From: Deinandra increscens subsp. villosa
Taxonomy: Eukaryota; Streptophyta; Magnoliopsida; Asterales; Asteraceae
DNA length: 64,000 bases
Reading direction: 5' to 3'
Assembly: GCA_039602395.1 (NCBI GenBank)
Contig: JBCNJP010000003.1
Coordinates: 28,870,140 to 28,934,139 of the forward strand
Shown here: positions 1-10,644 of the stretch, one piece after another
Position numbering within the stretch: position 1 is the first letter of the stretch
Layout of the letters: each line of letters starts with the position of its first letter
Translations under genes and position numbers: made by a program
Notes under the pieces: generated by a model
Told to the model about the DNA's origin: nothing
Seen by the model: the letters and a program-made list of their open reading frames with translations, nothing else
Database searches by the model: none

Positions 1-1241
1 TCTCCATATGGCCACTTAAATCAATAATCAAGGACTTATGAACCAACTAATTAGTTAAGTGTTATACAAACACTTCAACATAGTTCCAGACAGTCGATTA
101 TAATCTCATAACAATATTGCTTCAGATTTATAGCCTCGGATTTCTATTTCATAGCCAATAGATCAATTATCAAGCTGCTCCAAGATGAATACGAGCGTAT
201 CATATTATGCCGATACGGTTGTATTCAACAAACTGTTAATTTCCAGAAATCCCGCGATACGACCGTCTGGCCATACACAGATACGGTCGTATTACTCTTG
301 AAATCAAATTCTCAAATCCACAACCCCACGATACGGCCATATTGTCATAACACGGACACGGTCGTATTCATATCAGATCAAAATACTGATTTGGTCATTT
401 GACCAACCTAAGCCAATTCCATCAAACATCATTTGTTACCAGTATTTTATAAGACTCTTTTATGTCCCAGAACATACCCAATTACTCAGATTACCATCAA
501 TATGCCACAACCCATACATGCACTCAAAATTGGTAAATTTACATAAAATGTAAAACCTACCTCAAGTGAAGCTTTCCTTCTTTAACCCAGTTCACAGACA
601 CCTGTTAATAATACCAGCAACCTCATATAGCTTCTGCATGCAACCATTTCAGGGCCAAAACCCCATTTAGCAACTTTCCCCAAATAGTACGTTTTCATGG
701 ATGCATGTGCAATCCATCACTAACCTTGTTGTTTCCGATGCTTCTGGTGAAATTACCACTCCTTTGATGATCCCTACAGCCTCTGTACCATATCTAATTA
801 TCAGATTCAACACCAATTATTCATTATATTACAAGAAAATGTGGATTAATGCTTACATCAAAGATTCACACTTGAATCTTGTAATCCACAGCTCCTAGAC
901 ACTTCTGGTAACCCTTGGGCGGAGAACACAATGAACTAAGAGGAGAGCATATGGTTTTTGCTAAAAAAAATGACAAAAAATCTGGTCAAATGAACATTTT
1001 ATAGTCTGTGATGCATACGGTCGTTTGATATATACCAATACAGTCGTATCGCGGCATCCAAGTGCGTTTAGATCCATATCCGACCCGATCGTACCGTATC
1101 ATCCTTCTGTGGCACCATACGCCCACGATACGGGCGTATCATCCTTATGTGATACGGCCACCCGACCAAATACTTAGAAAAATTTCTTGTTTTCTTCTTT
1201 CTATTTCTTTAACAAACGTGATTTGATCAGGGTTGTTACAT
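1..1241 (-). repeat. Gypsy LTR (family A), minus orientation, cut by window edge
   Basis: Read on the minus strand, this starts TGTAACAACCC at 1241, directly after a polypurine tract. It has a TATA box near 995-1004 and then a long leader. It is therefore the 3' LTR of a minus-strand element running off the left edge. It carries several CG-containing dyad motifs (ATACG..CGTAT) at 190-375 and 1013-1160. Positions 22-107 are an inverted copy of 1348-1435, because a second LTR of the same family lies head-to-head to the right. A diverged copy is at 9546-10546. The small ORF at 701-898 is not considered coding. Confidence 0.7.
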
Positions 1242-1256
1242 TCTCCCCCCCTTTAA
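1242..1256 (-). other. Polypurine tract of family-A gypsy element
   Basis: On the minus strand a purine run (AAAGGGGGGGAGAA type) directly precedes the LTR start TGTAACA. Polypurine tracts prime plus-strand DNA synthesis in LTR retrotransposons. The adjoining minus-strand words GGACGAAAAATC (1260s) are typical of the end of the gypsy pol/3' untranslated segment. Only about 100 bp of the internal region remains before sequence of the opposite orientation begins near 1345. Confidence 0.7.
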
Positions 1257-1344
1257 ATGATTTTTCGTCCCTGGATTCCTTCTACGGCTCAAATAACTAG
1301 GGATATCTTCTCCGCATATCAACTTCTAATTCCCACAATACTGT

Positions 1345-2556
1345 TCTGAGATTATAATGGACTGTTTGGAACTAAGTTGAAATGTTTGTATAACACTTAA
1401 CTAATTATTTGGTTCAAAAGTCCTCGATTATTGATGCAAATTTGTATTGTATGATAATCGAGATTAGTAGCTTAGGAACTGATTTATGGCAACGATTATA
1501 TATCATAGGGTGACTTATATCTTGACGTGGTGGAATGTGAGTTTAACTTCATAAGTCCTGCATACTTGTGAGTACCGTTAGCTTCCCCTCTTTTAAATTA
1601 TTTTAAAAATGTTTTGGGGTGCAGATGAACTGTATTGATTGCTTATTCTCTATTACTATGCCTTCCGTATGTTTTTGCTGATTGGTCAGGTTGTATGTTG
1701 GGTAGTAAACTTTCAAGAGGGTAGTACTCTGGTCATTAGGGATTGCGTATGCCACGAGGTGTATAGGGGAGCCTAACAACTGTTTAGGTAGGAGTTTGTT
1801 TGGTCTCACGTCCATTTGATGTTCTGATATTAAGTTATCAGGGTTGAGCGTGTTACAGTTTTTTTGGTTTCATGTCCATTTGATGTTCTGATATTAAGTT
1901 ATTAGGGCGGAGCATGTCACTATTTAATTGACCTCACGTCCATTTGATGTTCTAACATTAAGCTATCAGGGCGGAGCGTGTCACTATATGCCTGAACATG
2001 AAGGGAGCATAGGGGCACACGCATGTGTTATGCCGGATTGAGTGTTGACCTAGGGCTAGACCACCAATAGACTCACATAGGGTAGTTGTAATGAGAATGA
2101 GAACTTTTGATTAAATGATTTCCTACGGACTCACCAACAACTTTATAGTTGTTGACTCGTTTTAGTTCATGTTGCAGTTAAGTAGATATTTTAAAGCAGG
2201 TTATTAGTCAGGCGAAAGGGATTATGGTTGGGAGCTGGTGAAGGAAGCTTTGGGCCTCTGATTGCTTAATCTGATTTTGTCATCCACTGTCCCTGTTGTT
2301 GATTCTCATAACTTGAGCTCTTATTATGCATCTTAGAGTACCTGGGACCGAACTTTGTAAACTTATTGGGTTGTAGAACCTTTTATCTTTCGTATAGTAT
2401 TAAGTGGTATGTTGTTTGTATTGGGTTATTTGATGTGTGTGTGATGTTGCGTACTCTGACTTTTAATCTGATGCTTCCACAGAACCTGATACGAACAACC
2501 GACCCCACACCCGTACTTCTCGTCCTTGGCAAGGGGCGTAAAGTGGGGGTGTGATA
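1345..2556 (+). repeat. Gypsy LTR (family A), R-U5 portion, plus orientation
   Basis: This segment ends in TGTGATA at 2556 and is followed by a Met-tRNA primer site, so it is the 3' part of a 5' LTR. Its beginning is the inverted counterpart of 22-107, showing it is the same family as the LTR at the left edge. Its own U3 part is missing and replaced by the inverted neighbour. A direct 64-bp triplication lies inside it. A spliced-leader-like phrase near 2165-2180 (TTCATGTTGCAG) recurs in the LTRs near 42430 and 61575. Confidence 0.65.
1804..1995 (+). repeat. Three tandem 64-bp units inside LTR
   Basis: Units begin at 1804, 1868 and 1932, each with the phrase CACGTCCATTTGATGTTCT (first two bases vary in the second unit) and ending around GAGCGTGTCAC. 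The period is exactly 64 bp across the three copies, with a few substitutions each. They lie within the transcribed U5 portion of the LTR. No function is evident. Confidence 0.85.
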
Positions 2557-2559
2557 GGT

Positions 2560-2577
2560 TGGTATTAGAGCCCAAGG
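2560..2577 (+). other. Primer binding site, initiator-Met tRNA type
   Basis: TGGTATTAGAGCCCAAGG starts three bases after the LTR end at 2556. The first 12 bases match the plant initiator methionine tRNA complement (TGGTATCAGAGC) with one change. This fixes the LTR boundary and the plus orientation of this element. Confidence 0.8.
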
Positions 2578-4690
2578 TTCCAACAGATTAAGGTTTTCTT
2601 GTAGAGCCCCTAAGATTGAACCTTATAAACTCTAAGACAAAGCAAGTAGCTGAGTCTAGGACTTAGGCAGACATCTGATAGTTAGGTAATTATCAGGAAT
2701 TAGTGTAATGTCGGTTGTAGTGATAGACTTGCCACCTATCATTGCTATCCACATGTACACTAAGGTCTGATAAAGCCTAGAAATCAGGAAGAAGCTGATA
2801 GTCCATCCGGTGTGTGGTATTCTTTTGAAATAGGATAGATAGTCCTTAAGTGTGACTTTAGGGTAAAGGAACTTTAGAGGTATGGGGAATATTAGGATTT
2901 AATATATTCCGCTTATTAATTTGTGTTTTGTGAAGGTTTCTTTGAAGATGATTGGACGACGTTGATCTTCATCAAAATCTGGTAGTAACAGTGGAAGCTA
3001 GAAGGAAGAAGCTGGTCTAAGCCAGCTGGTTTAGCAGTTCAGCCCAGATTTATATAGGTATGTCGTTTTAGCATCCGCCTTTGTTAAGACAAAACTATCA
3101 TCTAAAGGACCCACTACAGAGCATAAGCATAAGAAGAAGGGCCGAAAGCCTAGAATGGCGGTACAACCACCTCCACCACCTCTCCGGATTACTGATGCAG
3201 AGAGAGAAACAACTTTCAAGGCTGTTCAGACTCAGGGAACCAACAAGGATGACGAGCGCATAGAGACTCAGGGTGACGGGAGGGCGTTTCGTTCACGTTC
3301 TGACACCAGGATTGTGATCAGTGTTCCTGCTAGGCATTCGGTTAGCTACCATTCGGAGCGACATGAGCACCAGTTGTATTGGTTTCTATTGTTCAGTACC
3401 CCGTCATGCCACCACACTTTGAACCAGCCGGATCATCCTTTATAGGAGTTGGTATACCTTATCATTCTACACCCCATGTTGAGCTTGCATGACCCAGTAT
3501 GGGATTGCCTTATCATAGGAAATGAGTTTTTTTTTATATAGGACATGAAGCTCATTCATGCATCAATAATGGACTTAACAATAGTTGAATTTTATGAAAT
3601 GAGAGTTGAGTGTATGAAGGGAAACGACGTAAACTAAATTCATGATTTGATTATTGAATCACCAAGTGTCAAATTCATGAGTTAATTAGCAAAACTTTTC
3701 CAGAGTAGATTTGAAAATATGTTTAGAGCAATCTCAAATATCGTAAGAACATTTATTGAACCAAGTGAAAATCTTGATTTATTCACAACCATAGATTTGA
3801 AAATAATTCTTGATATTCGCGGATATAATAGATATACCATTGGGGATGAGTAGATTAGGAACATTGTATAACTAGAATGGATTTAAGACCTAGAATACAA
3901 TTCATCTTTATAGAAATAAGTGATTTATGAGAATTAGAATATGATATTGACTGGATTCAGGTATTGATTGATAGTTTGTAGGTTTCTGAGATTGGGAGAC
4001 GATAAGGTGACTTGCAACGGAAGTAACCTAAGGTATGAGGTCGTTACGAAAGTCGGTTTGGGGAACGGGAGGGAGACCCAATATGTCTTCAGAAACTTTT
4101 AGGGAAGTTCCGTATGACTGAGGATGTCTTTTACTCCCATTTCTTAATTACGATCTTCCATAATATAGACCAAAATATGCCACGCACTCCTTGCGCAAGT
4201 AATCGTGGGTTAAGAGTTAAACTGTTAAACCTACTGGCTGGATTATCGTCATAAATTACCAGAATTTGTTCATCTAGAAGAGGCGGTAGATGGTTTATTT
4301 TTAGAAAGCACAATTTAGGCAATAACTGAAGCAATAGATCTTGAGGTTAAGTGGGGATGGGAATGTTTGCAGATATCGGTAGCAAGTAACTCCAAGGCTT
4401 AAGTCATGTTATATATATATATGATTTAGAGATTTATGATTTTTGAATGAATACTTTCTGGAATTTAATATACGTGTATGATTGTTTACTTGAGAGGTCA
4501 TAAAGTCATAAACTTGTACACATGTAATCCCGTAACCACATGAACTTGTAAATTTCATAAATTTCCAAACAAGTGAACTTTCATACATGTATATTTGAAA
4601 ACAATGAATTCAACATATCCAGTCTCGAAATGGCTATATAGATATTTTATTAAAATCGATAGATACATCATCAGAACAAAAGTAAATACT
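2578..4690 (+). pseudogene. Decayed leader and gag-region remnant of a gypsy element
   Basis: This is the region downstream of the primer site. Short open stretches exist, for example 3155-3445, which begins MAVQPPPPPLRITDAERE and looks like a gag N-terminal/linker segment, and 3590-3880, which is acidic and helical in character but full of stops. I recognise no complete domain. Sequence from about 3900 to 4690 gives no match I can name. The region is interrupted on its right by minus-strand gag sequence. I regard it as the internal part of the plus element beginning at 1345, with low certainty about individual segments. Confidence 0.35.
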
Positions 4691-4742
4691 ACAACGAGCT
4701 TTGGTTCATCCAGGTAATCTCTGGGTATTATGACAAATTCCT

Positions 4743-5147
4743 TCACATAACATCCATATTAGAAGTTCCAGACGAAACTCCAGGGTTATCATCTTCATTT
4801 GAGGAAATTTTGTTGGCGATGATTTGTGGACATGTGTTACGAAGATGACTAGGGTCTCCACACTGATAGCAATAACGCACAGGAACCTTTGCGGTTTGAG
4901 ATGCAGCAGTGAATTGAGCAAGCACCTTTGTCATAGCTTGAACCATTTGAGGTTGAACGGATTGACGATATGTGTTCATGTGGTGACCATAACGACCAGA
5001 TGTGAGACATTGCCGACAAACCGAATTAGCAGAGTGGTGATACTTGCACGTGTTGCACTCAGGATAAGCCCCGTGGTAGGGTTTCTTTGATAGTGGTACA
5101 GGGGTAACTGGAATAGTGGGGTAGTAGAATTTATAGTAAGATGTTTT
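4743..5147 (-). pseudogene. Gag C-terminal fragment with zinc knuckles (gypsy)
   Basis: One minus-strand frame stays open from about 5147 down to 4743. It contains a cysteine/histidine cluster (CNTCKYHH, CRQC, GRYGHH) and then a CX2CX4HX4C-type knuckle, CYQCGDPSHLRNTC, at about 4850-4890. This is the nucleocapsid part of a retrotransposon gag, which binds RNA during packaging. A stop upstream (near 5150) separates it from more gag-like, frame-shifted sequence at 5167-5424. Orientation agrees with the minus LTR and primer site at 6261-8608, so this is probably that element's gag. Protease and pol do not follow. Confidence 0.65.
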
Positions 5148-5166
5148 GCCTTCCTCTTCTTCTTAT

Positions 5167-6260
5167 TTATCTTTTTGGTGGAGACTTTGAGGTTGTTAAA
5201 ACACTAAGGTAGATCATTAGGCCTTTTAAAGTCGTTGCGCTTTTCAAGGTTGCATGACTTGTAGGGTTTGGAGCAATCGGTGTTTGTGACATGTCCATCC
5301 TTGATATGGTTAGCATTGAGAGCTTTTCGAACAAGATTAGCGATTTCAAAATTGCTACTTGTTGAGCAATCTGTTGGGCTACGTCATATTTTTGTGATGA
5401 TTGTCGTGATCCATTCTGGAGCAAAAGAAATTATTCACGACGTAAGGAATATGACAAGATTAATAATCAAGGTGAGGAAACTTGATGTGATTGAAATCGT
5501 GATATAATGGATATTGAGTTTATGATTAGAACACTAGGGGAATCATTTAAAAGCGTAAATTTTGATAAAAGACAGAATCGTAAGTGACTACAAATCATCA
5601 TTTGACGAAAGATGTTGTAAAGCACAAGAGTTTGCTGAGTTAAACAAATGAGGATGTATTATGAAACAACTAGTCAAGGGAATATGTGGGATCATTATGT
5701 AAAATATAAATTTAATAAATCATGAGATTACAAAACCAAATCATGTTGACTTGTTTAAAACATAATGGAATGGCCTTCATTTCCTTATTGGGAAACTACA
5801 ACCGTGACTAATCAGAGTTATTGTAATTCATAGCAACGTTTACCATGGCATGCTTTGGCCTAATAGGTTTCAACACTTTCATTAAAGATTCTTAGATCCA
5901 ATAACAGGGCAAGATGCCGAGCTGGAACAGAATGCTTAGTTACCGATGTTTTCACCCTTCCAGTTACTACATGTCTGTTGCTAAAGAATTTAACTCTGAC
6001 GAGATTTTGATAGATAATTGAAATCCAGTATTAAAATATTACATAAATTACTACTTACTAGGAGAGACAAGGAAGCCTTAAGAATTTAAGGAATAAGTGT
6101 GTGTGTCAAGTGTTGAGATGGAAACGAGATTTAAGCAGGCAAGCTTAAGTAGCATCTAAGGACATAGTACAATATTAGGCATTCTAACATGAGTGAATCA
6201 TGTGGGACACCTACGGTATAGTCTAGGTCATCCAGTTCTAATAACTTAGATCCCTATAGC
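5167..6260 (-). pseudogene. Decayed leader/gag N-terminal region of minus-strand gypsy element
   Basis: This lies between the primer site at 6261-6279 and the zinc-knuckle fragment. A short open frame at 5167-5424 (minus) is glutamine-rich and in a different frame from the zinc-knuckle segment. The rest has many stops in all frames. I assign it by position only. Confidence 0.4.
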
Positions 6261-6279
6261 CAAAGCTCTGATACCAATC
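6261..6279 (-). other. Primer binding site, initiator-Met tRNA type (minus strand)
   Basis: The minus strand reads GATTGGTATCAGAGCTTTG directly after the LTR end GGGGTGTGACA at 6280. TGGTATCAGAGC is the classic plant gypsy primer site. It shows that the LTR at 6280-8608 is a 5' LTR in minus orientation and that its internal region runs leftward. Confidence 0.9.
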
Positions 6280-6646
6280 TGTCACACCCCAACCGACGGC
6301 GGAATATGTCGGGGCGAGACGACTGTCCAGATGCTCAGGAAAACTAATAATAGTTACGAAATACATAAAGATGCCATTTTCATATATAAACAAAGATTCA
6401 TACAATAATTCAAATATAAACATAAAAGCATTGATTTAGTGTCTTTATCTAGGTCCGCAATCCTATCGTGATCAGTCAAATAATCCAAGTAGTCATCCTG
6501 CAACATGTATAAAATAGAGAGTGTCAACTACAAAAGTAGTTGGTGAGTAAACATATGGTTATATATGTACATAGATGAAAAAAAATCAGCGATTTATGCA
6601 ATTAATTACTTATCCATATATAATGACATAAATGATTAAATAGATC

Positions 6647-6996
6647 GTGTGTAACCAAACCTAGACAATAAGGGAGCAATCACCTATTTGAGAACAAGAT
6701 TATGTTTCAATATCCTAGGTGGGTTGTCAACCAATAGATTTACATCTATCATTGTTACCACGACTCAATGGTTAATGGTACACAAACAATTATAGATTTG
6801 ATATAGATAATTAACTAGATGGTGTGTAACCAAACCTAGACAATAAGGGAGCAATCACCTATTTGAGAACATGATTATGTTTCAATATCCTAGGTGGGTT
6901 GTCAACCAATAGATAGATATCTATTGTTGTTACCACGACTCAATGGTTAATGGTACACAAACGATTACATATATGATATAGATATGATTCAAGATT
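6647..6996. repeat. Tandem duplication of about 175 bp in LTR
   Basis: The phrase GTGTGTAACCAAACCTAGAC begins at 6647 and again at 6822. The units share nearly all bases across about 170 bp, with small differences (such as AACAAGATT versus AACATGATT). It is a recent local duplication. Confidence 0.85.
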
Positions 6997-8189
6997 TATA
7001 GATATGATTCACGTTTTCCACATACTAGATATTTAACATAAATGCACATAATACAGAATACACACTTAACATCATAGAATCGCATTGAGTTCGAATAAGG
7101 AATAAAGATTTAAGATTTTGATATAGGATATACATGTTGCACCCCAAAATGAAAAAGTGTTTATGTATACTCACCACCCAAGTCATCACTTGAAGGAATC
7201 ACCCTTCTAATAATAACAAGAGTTTATATCGCATAACATCCCACAGTAATAAAAAGGGGTATGAGTACTCACCTTGGATTGTCGTAATGAACTTCACTAA
7301 TGGAATGATTCAAGGTCAAGAGTTTGAGCCTAATGTATGAAATATAAGATGTTAAGATTTAGAATGTGGTCGGGAGTTAGAGATTTGTCTAATAGATGTG
7401 TGAAAATTGGTTTTTTTAGTTTAGCGCACTGCTTTTTAAAATTGTGACAGCTTGCAGGCTGTAACTTTAGGTGTTATTTTAAAATATCAAACATCTTCCA
7501 TAAATCACCAAAATTTTCAGGTTGCTAGTTTGATATATCCCGAACAACTTTCTTTTAGAATGCATATTATGAAAATGCTAGGAAACTGCTCAAAACAGCC
7601 TCACAAAATAGAAAGTACTGAAACGCACATCTGTCTTGTAGGGACTTATGTAAAGTCCTCGAGTTGAGTTAGAAGAAGAGTAAACTACCGTTGGATAGCT
7701 AACCCGACGAACTTAATCTTGGAGCCTGATTTTGTTTAGTTTTAGTTTTTATGACCAAGATATGGCCTTATAAAGACATCCTAACATTCTGTCCAGATTT
7801 TAAAACTCAGTATAATGCACAGTTTTAAGATCAATAAAAGTTAAACTAACTCTTGAATGAAATCATGACTTAGTAGGTTTTAGAAATGTACCTCTAGATG
7901 CCTTCTTTTTTTTTTAGATGAATACCTTCACTAAATCATCAAATTTAGAAAAACCTCCATTGAACTTCACCTAAAGCTTCATGGATCTTCAAGATTTGAG
8001 TTTGTTTAAAGAAAAATGGTAGATGTGGATGGGAGAAAGGAAAATGGCTGCATTTTAAAGAGGAAAGAATGTGAAGAGTGAGGTGGGTCTTGGGAAGTGT
8101 TGTGGTGAGGTGTTATGCTTAAATGGATGATTAGTGTAGTCTACATAAGTGTAGACTTCCTATGATATCATGTAGGCTTGCTTATTCAC

Positions 8190-8208
8190 CCAAATATATA
8201 TATATATT

Positions 8209-8241
<33 letters not shown>

Positions 8242-8305
8242 ATATATATATTTTTTAAATCAATTTTCTTTACCTTTATATATATATATATATAAGTGTT
8301 ATTTA
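8190..8305. repeat. AT dinucleotide microsatellite
   Basis: Two runs of alternating TA (about 8200-8250 and 8278-8295) are separated by a short T-rich linker. The minus-strand ORF through it, with a Tyr/Ile tail, is an artefact of the repeat. Confidence 0.9.
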
Positions 8306-8732
8306 TATAAATAAATATGAGACTTTGATGTTTATTAAGTACGAAACTGAAACAACGTAAAGATAATCGTAATTTTATTATTTGTGTTTTAAACCTTGAA
8401 CTCTCGTCAAACCTCACTAATATTTACTTGTGTTTATGATTATTATTTTTCACAAGAACTATATATGTTTGGTTTTGTTCGAGTTTTCTGATTCAACTAA
8501 AATAACGAAAATGATTGGAATATAAATTCGAATTGCGATAAATTTGACATCACAAAATTTTGTAATCGGGTCGGGTTAAAATGAATATCGATTGACCGAG
8601 TTGTCACAGATTAAGACTCGCCAGATGGAGTAGACTAATCAAAATGATGAGCTTTCGATGCATAATGAAGATCGAGATCCTCCAGCTTCGGAAGAACTGA
8701 GGAAAAGAGCTGAAGACGAAAGGCTTTAGAGT

Positions 8733-9320
8733 TTGGTAGTTGAGGGTATAGCCCAAATTTTTCCTAGTATGACTGCCAGGGAAAAAAGGTTGAGCAAGAA
8801 GCCTACCAGTGATGGTGAATCGGGTCAGGGGTATTACAACTGCTCTAACAAGAGTATGACTAAAAGGAGTGGATCAAGCAAAGAAGGAACTACTCAATGT
8901 GAGTTGTCTGCAAGCTCACATCATCACAGTAAACGTGATGAGAGGAAGAAAAATGATAAGGAGAAGAGACAGAAGTATGTCAAGATTAGCAACAGTGAAT
9001 CTGAATCTGTTAAGGAAGACAACTTGAGAAGAAAGGGCTGCTCTTATAAGATCTATATGGCCTGTAAGCCCAATGTGTTCAAAGGGGATAAGGGTGCAAC
9101 TGATGCCCTTAATTGGTTAGACGAAATTGAAGCCATTCTAGACATTAGTGATTGTGCTAAGAGCAATAAGGTGAAATTCGCTTCTCATTCCTTCAAGGGT
9201 CATGCCTCGGCTTGGTGGAAAATCGTGCTAGCTGGTAAGGGACGTGAAAGAGCTCACCGTACGGGTTGGAAGAGCTTCGGAAATCTTGTCATGAAGAAGT
9301 TTATTCCCGAAAATGAGTAA
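8733..9320 (+). pseudogene. Gypsy gag, N-terminal and core part
   Basis: The 195-residue frame contains a charged linker and then the gag core. Residues about 110-190 carry the conserved phrases CKPNVFKGDKG, LNWLDEIEAIL, VKFASHSFKGHASAWW and FGNLVMKKFIPENE, typical of the retrotransposon gag domain (Pfam Retrotrans_gag). The frame continues upstream to about 8619 but with stops (for example at 8727), so the N-terminus is broken. A stop at 9318-9320 splits it from 9330-9545, which continues the same domain. The gag is joined at about 9545 to an oppositely oriented LTR, so protease and pol are absent. Confidence 0.8.
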
Positions 9321-9329
9321 GAGAAGCTT

Positions 9330-9602
9330 GTGAATGAATTTCTCAATATTGAAATGAAAGGTGTTTATTATCAGACGTACATCAACCGGTTTGACGAACT
9401 TCTTACCTTGGTTCCTCATATGGCTTATAATGAGGCAAGGAGAGTTCAAAAGTTTATATGGGGTTTGAGCCCTGAGATTAGGGCTGACGTGAGATCAGCC
9501 AGGCCCGAAATGTTGGAGTCAGCTATGAACTTGACTGGTATAATAGCCTCAGATTTCCAATTCATGGCCAATAGATCAATTTATCAAGGTGTTCCAAGAT
9601 GA
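9330..9602 (+). pseudogene. Gypsy gag, C-terminal part of core domain
   Basis: This continues the gag core after a stop: NEFLNIEMKG, YINRFDELLTLVPH and RVQKFIWGLSPEIRADV are all standard gag phrases. The real gag homology ends near residue 73 (about 9545). The last 18 residues are read through into LTR sequence shared with 129-190, so the ORF end at 9602 is fortuitous. Confidence 0.75.
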
Positions 9603-10546
9603 ATACGGCCGTATCACATTATGCTGATACGGCCAGATTTAACAATCTGTTAATTTCAAGAAATCCCGGGATACGGTCGTTATGGCCATACACAGATATG
9701 GTCGTATTACCCATGAAATCAGATTCTCAAATCCGCAACCCCACGATACGGTCGTATTGTAATAACACGGATACGGTCGTATTCATATAAGGTCAAAATA
9801 CTAATTTGGTCATTTTGACCAGCCTGAGCCAATTCCACCAAACATCATTTGTAACAAGTATTTTTATGAGACTCTTTTATGTCCCAAAACATACCCAATT
9901 GTTCCGATTACCATCAATATAGCCACAACCCATGCATGGACTCAAAATTGGTAAATTTACATAAAATAAAAAAACCTACCTCAAGTGAGGCTTTCCTTCC
10001 TCAATCTAGTTCACAGATACCTACTGATAATACCAACATCCTCATAAAGCTTCTGCATGTAACCATTTCAGGGTCAAAACCCCATTTAGTAACTTTCCCC
10101 AAATATGAAGTTTTCATGGATGCATGTGCAATCCATCACTAACCTTGGTGTTTCTGATGCTTCTTTTGCAGTTACCACTCCTTTGATGATCCCTACAGCC
10201 TCTGTATCATAGCTAATCATCAGATTAAATACCAACTATTCATCATATTACAAGAAAGTGTGAATTAATGCTTACCTCAAAGATTCACACTTGAATCTTG
10301 TAATCCATAACTCCTAGACATTTCTGGTAACCCTTGGGTGGAGAACACAATGAACTAAGAGCAGAGCAGATGGTTTTTGCTCAAACAAACGACCAAAAAT
10401 CTGGTCAAATGAACATTTTATAGTCTTGGATGCATATGGCCGCATTGATATATACTAATACGGTCGTATCGCTGCATCCGAATGGGTTCGGATCCAGATT
10501 CGACCCGGTCGTACCGTATCATCCTTTTGTGTCACCATACGCCCCG
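9546..10546 (-). repeat. Second copy of family-A LTR, truncated at both ends
   Basis: This aligns with 129-1120 throughout, including the dyad motifs (ATACGGCCGTAT at 9602 on, and further copies at 9676-9780 and 10435-10545). On the left it breaks within a gag gene. On the right it is cut by the large gypsy insertion that starts at 10547. Short ORFs inside (9599-9790, 9879-10142) have no gene character. Confidence 0.8.
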
Positions 10547-10591
10547 TGTGACAACCCGTCAAAACTCAAAGGTCAAACCTATACGTTGACC

Positions 10592-10644
<53 letters not shown>

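Larger units (their letters stand above)
6280..8608 (-). repeat. Gypsy 5' LTR (family B), minus orientation, 2.33 kb
   Basis: The minus-strand sequence starts TGTGACAACTCGG at 8608 and ends GGGGTGTGACA at 6280, followed by a primer site. To the right (8609 on) is plus-strand gag of another element, so this LTR interrupts a gag gene. No matching 3' LTR is in the window, so the left part of this element is lost. It contains a 175-bp tandem duplication (6647-6996) and an AT dinucleotide tract (8190-8305). Confidence 0.85.

Noticed and set aside
8208..8417. Tyr/Ile-rich ORF
   Set aside because: Translation of the AT microsatellite.
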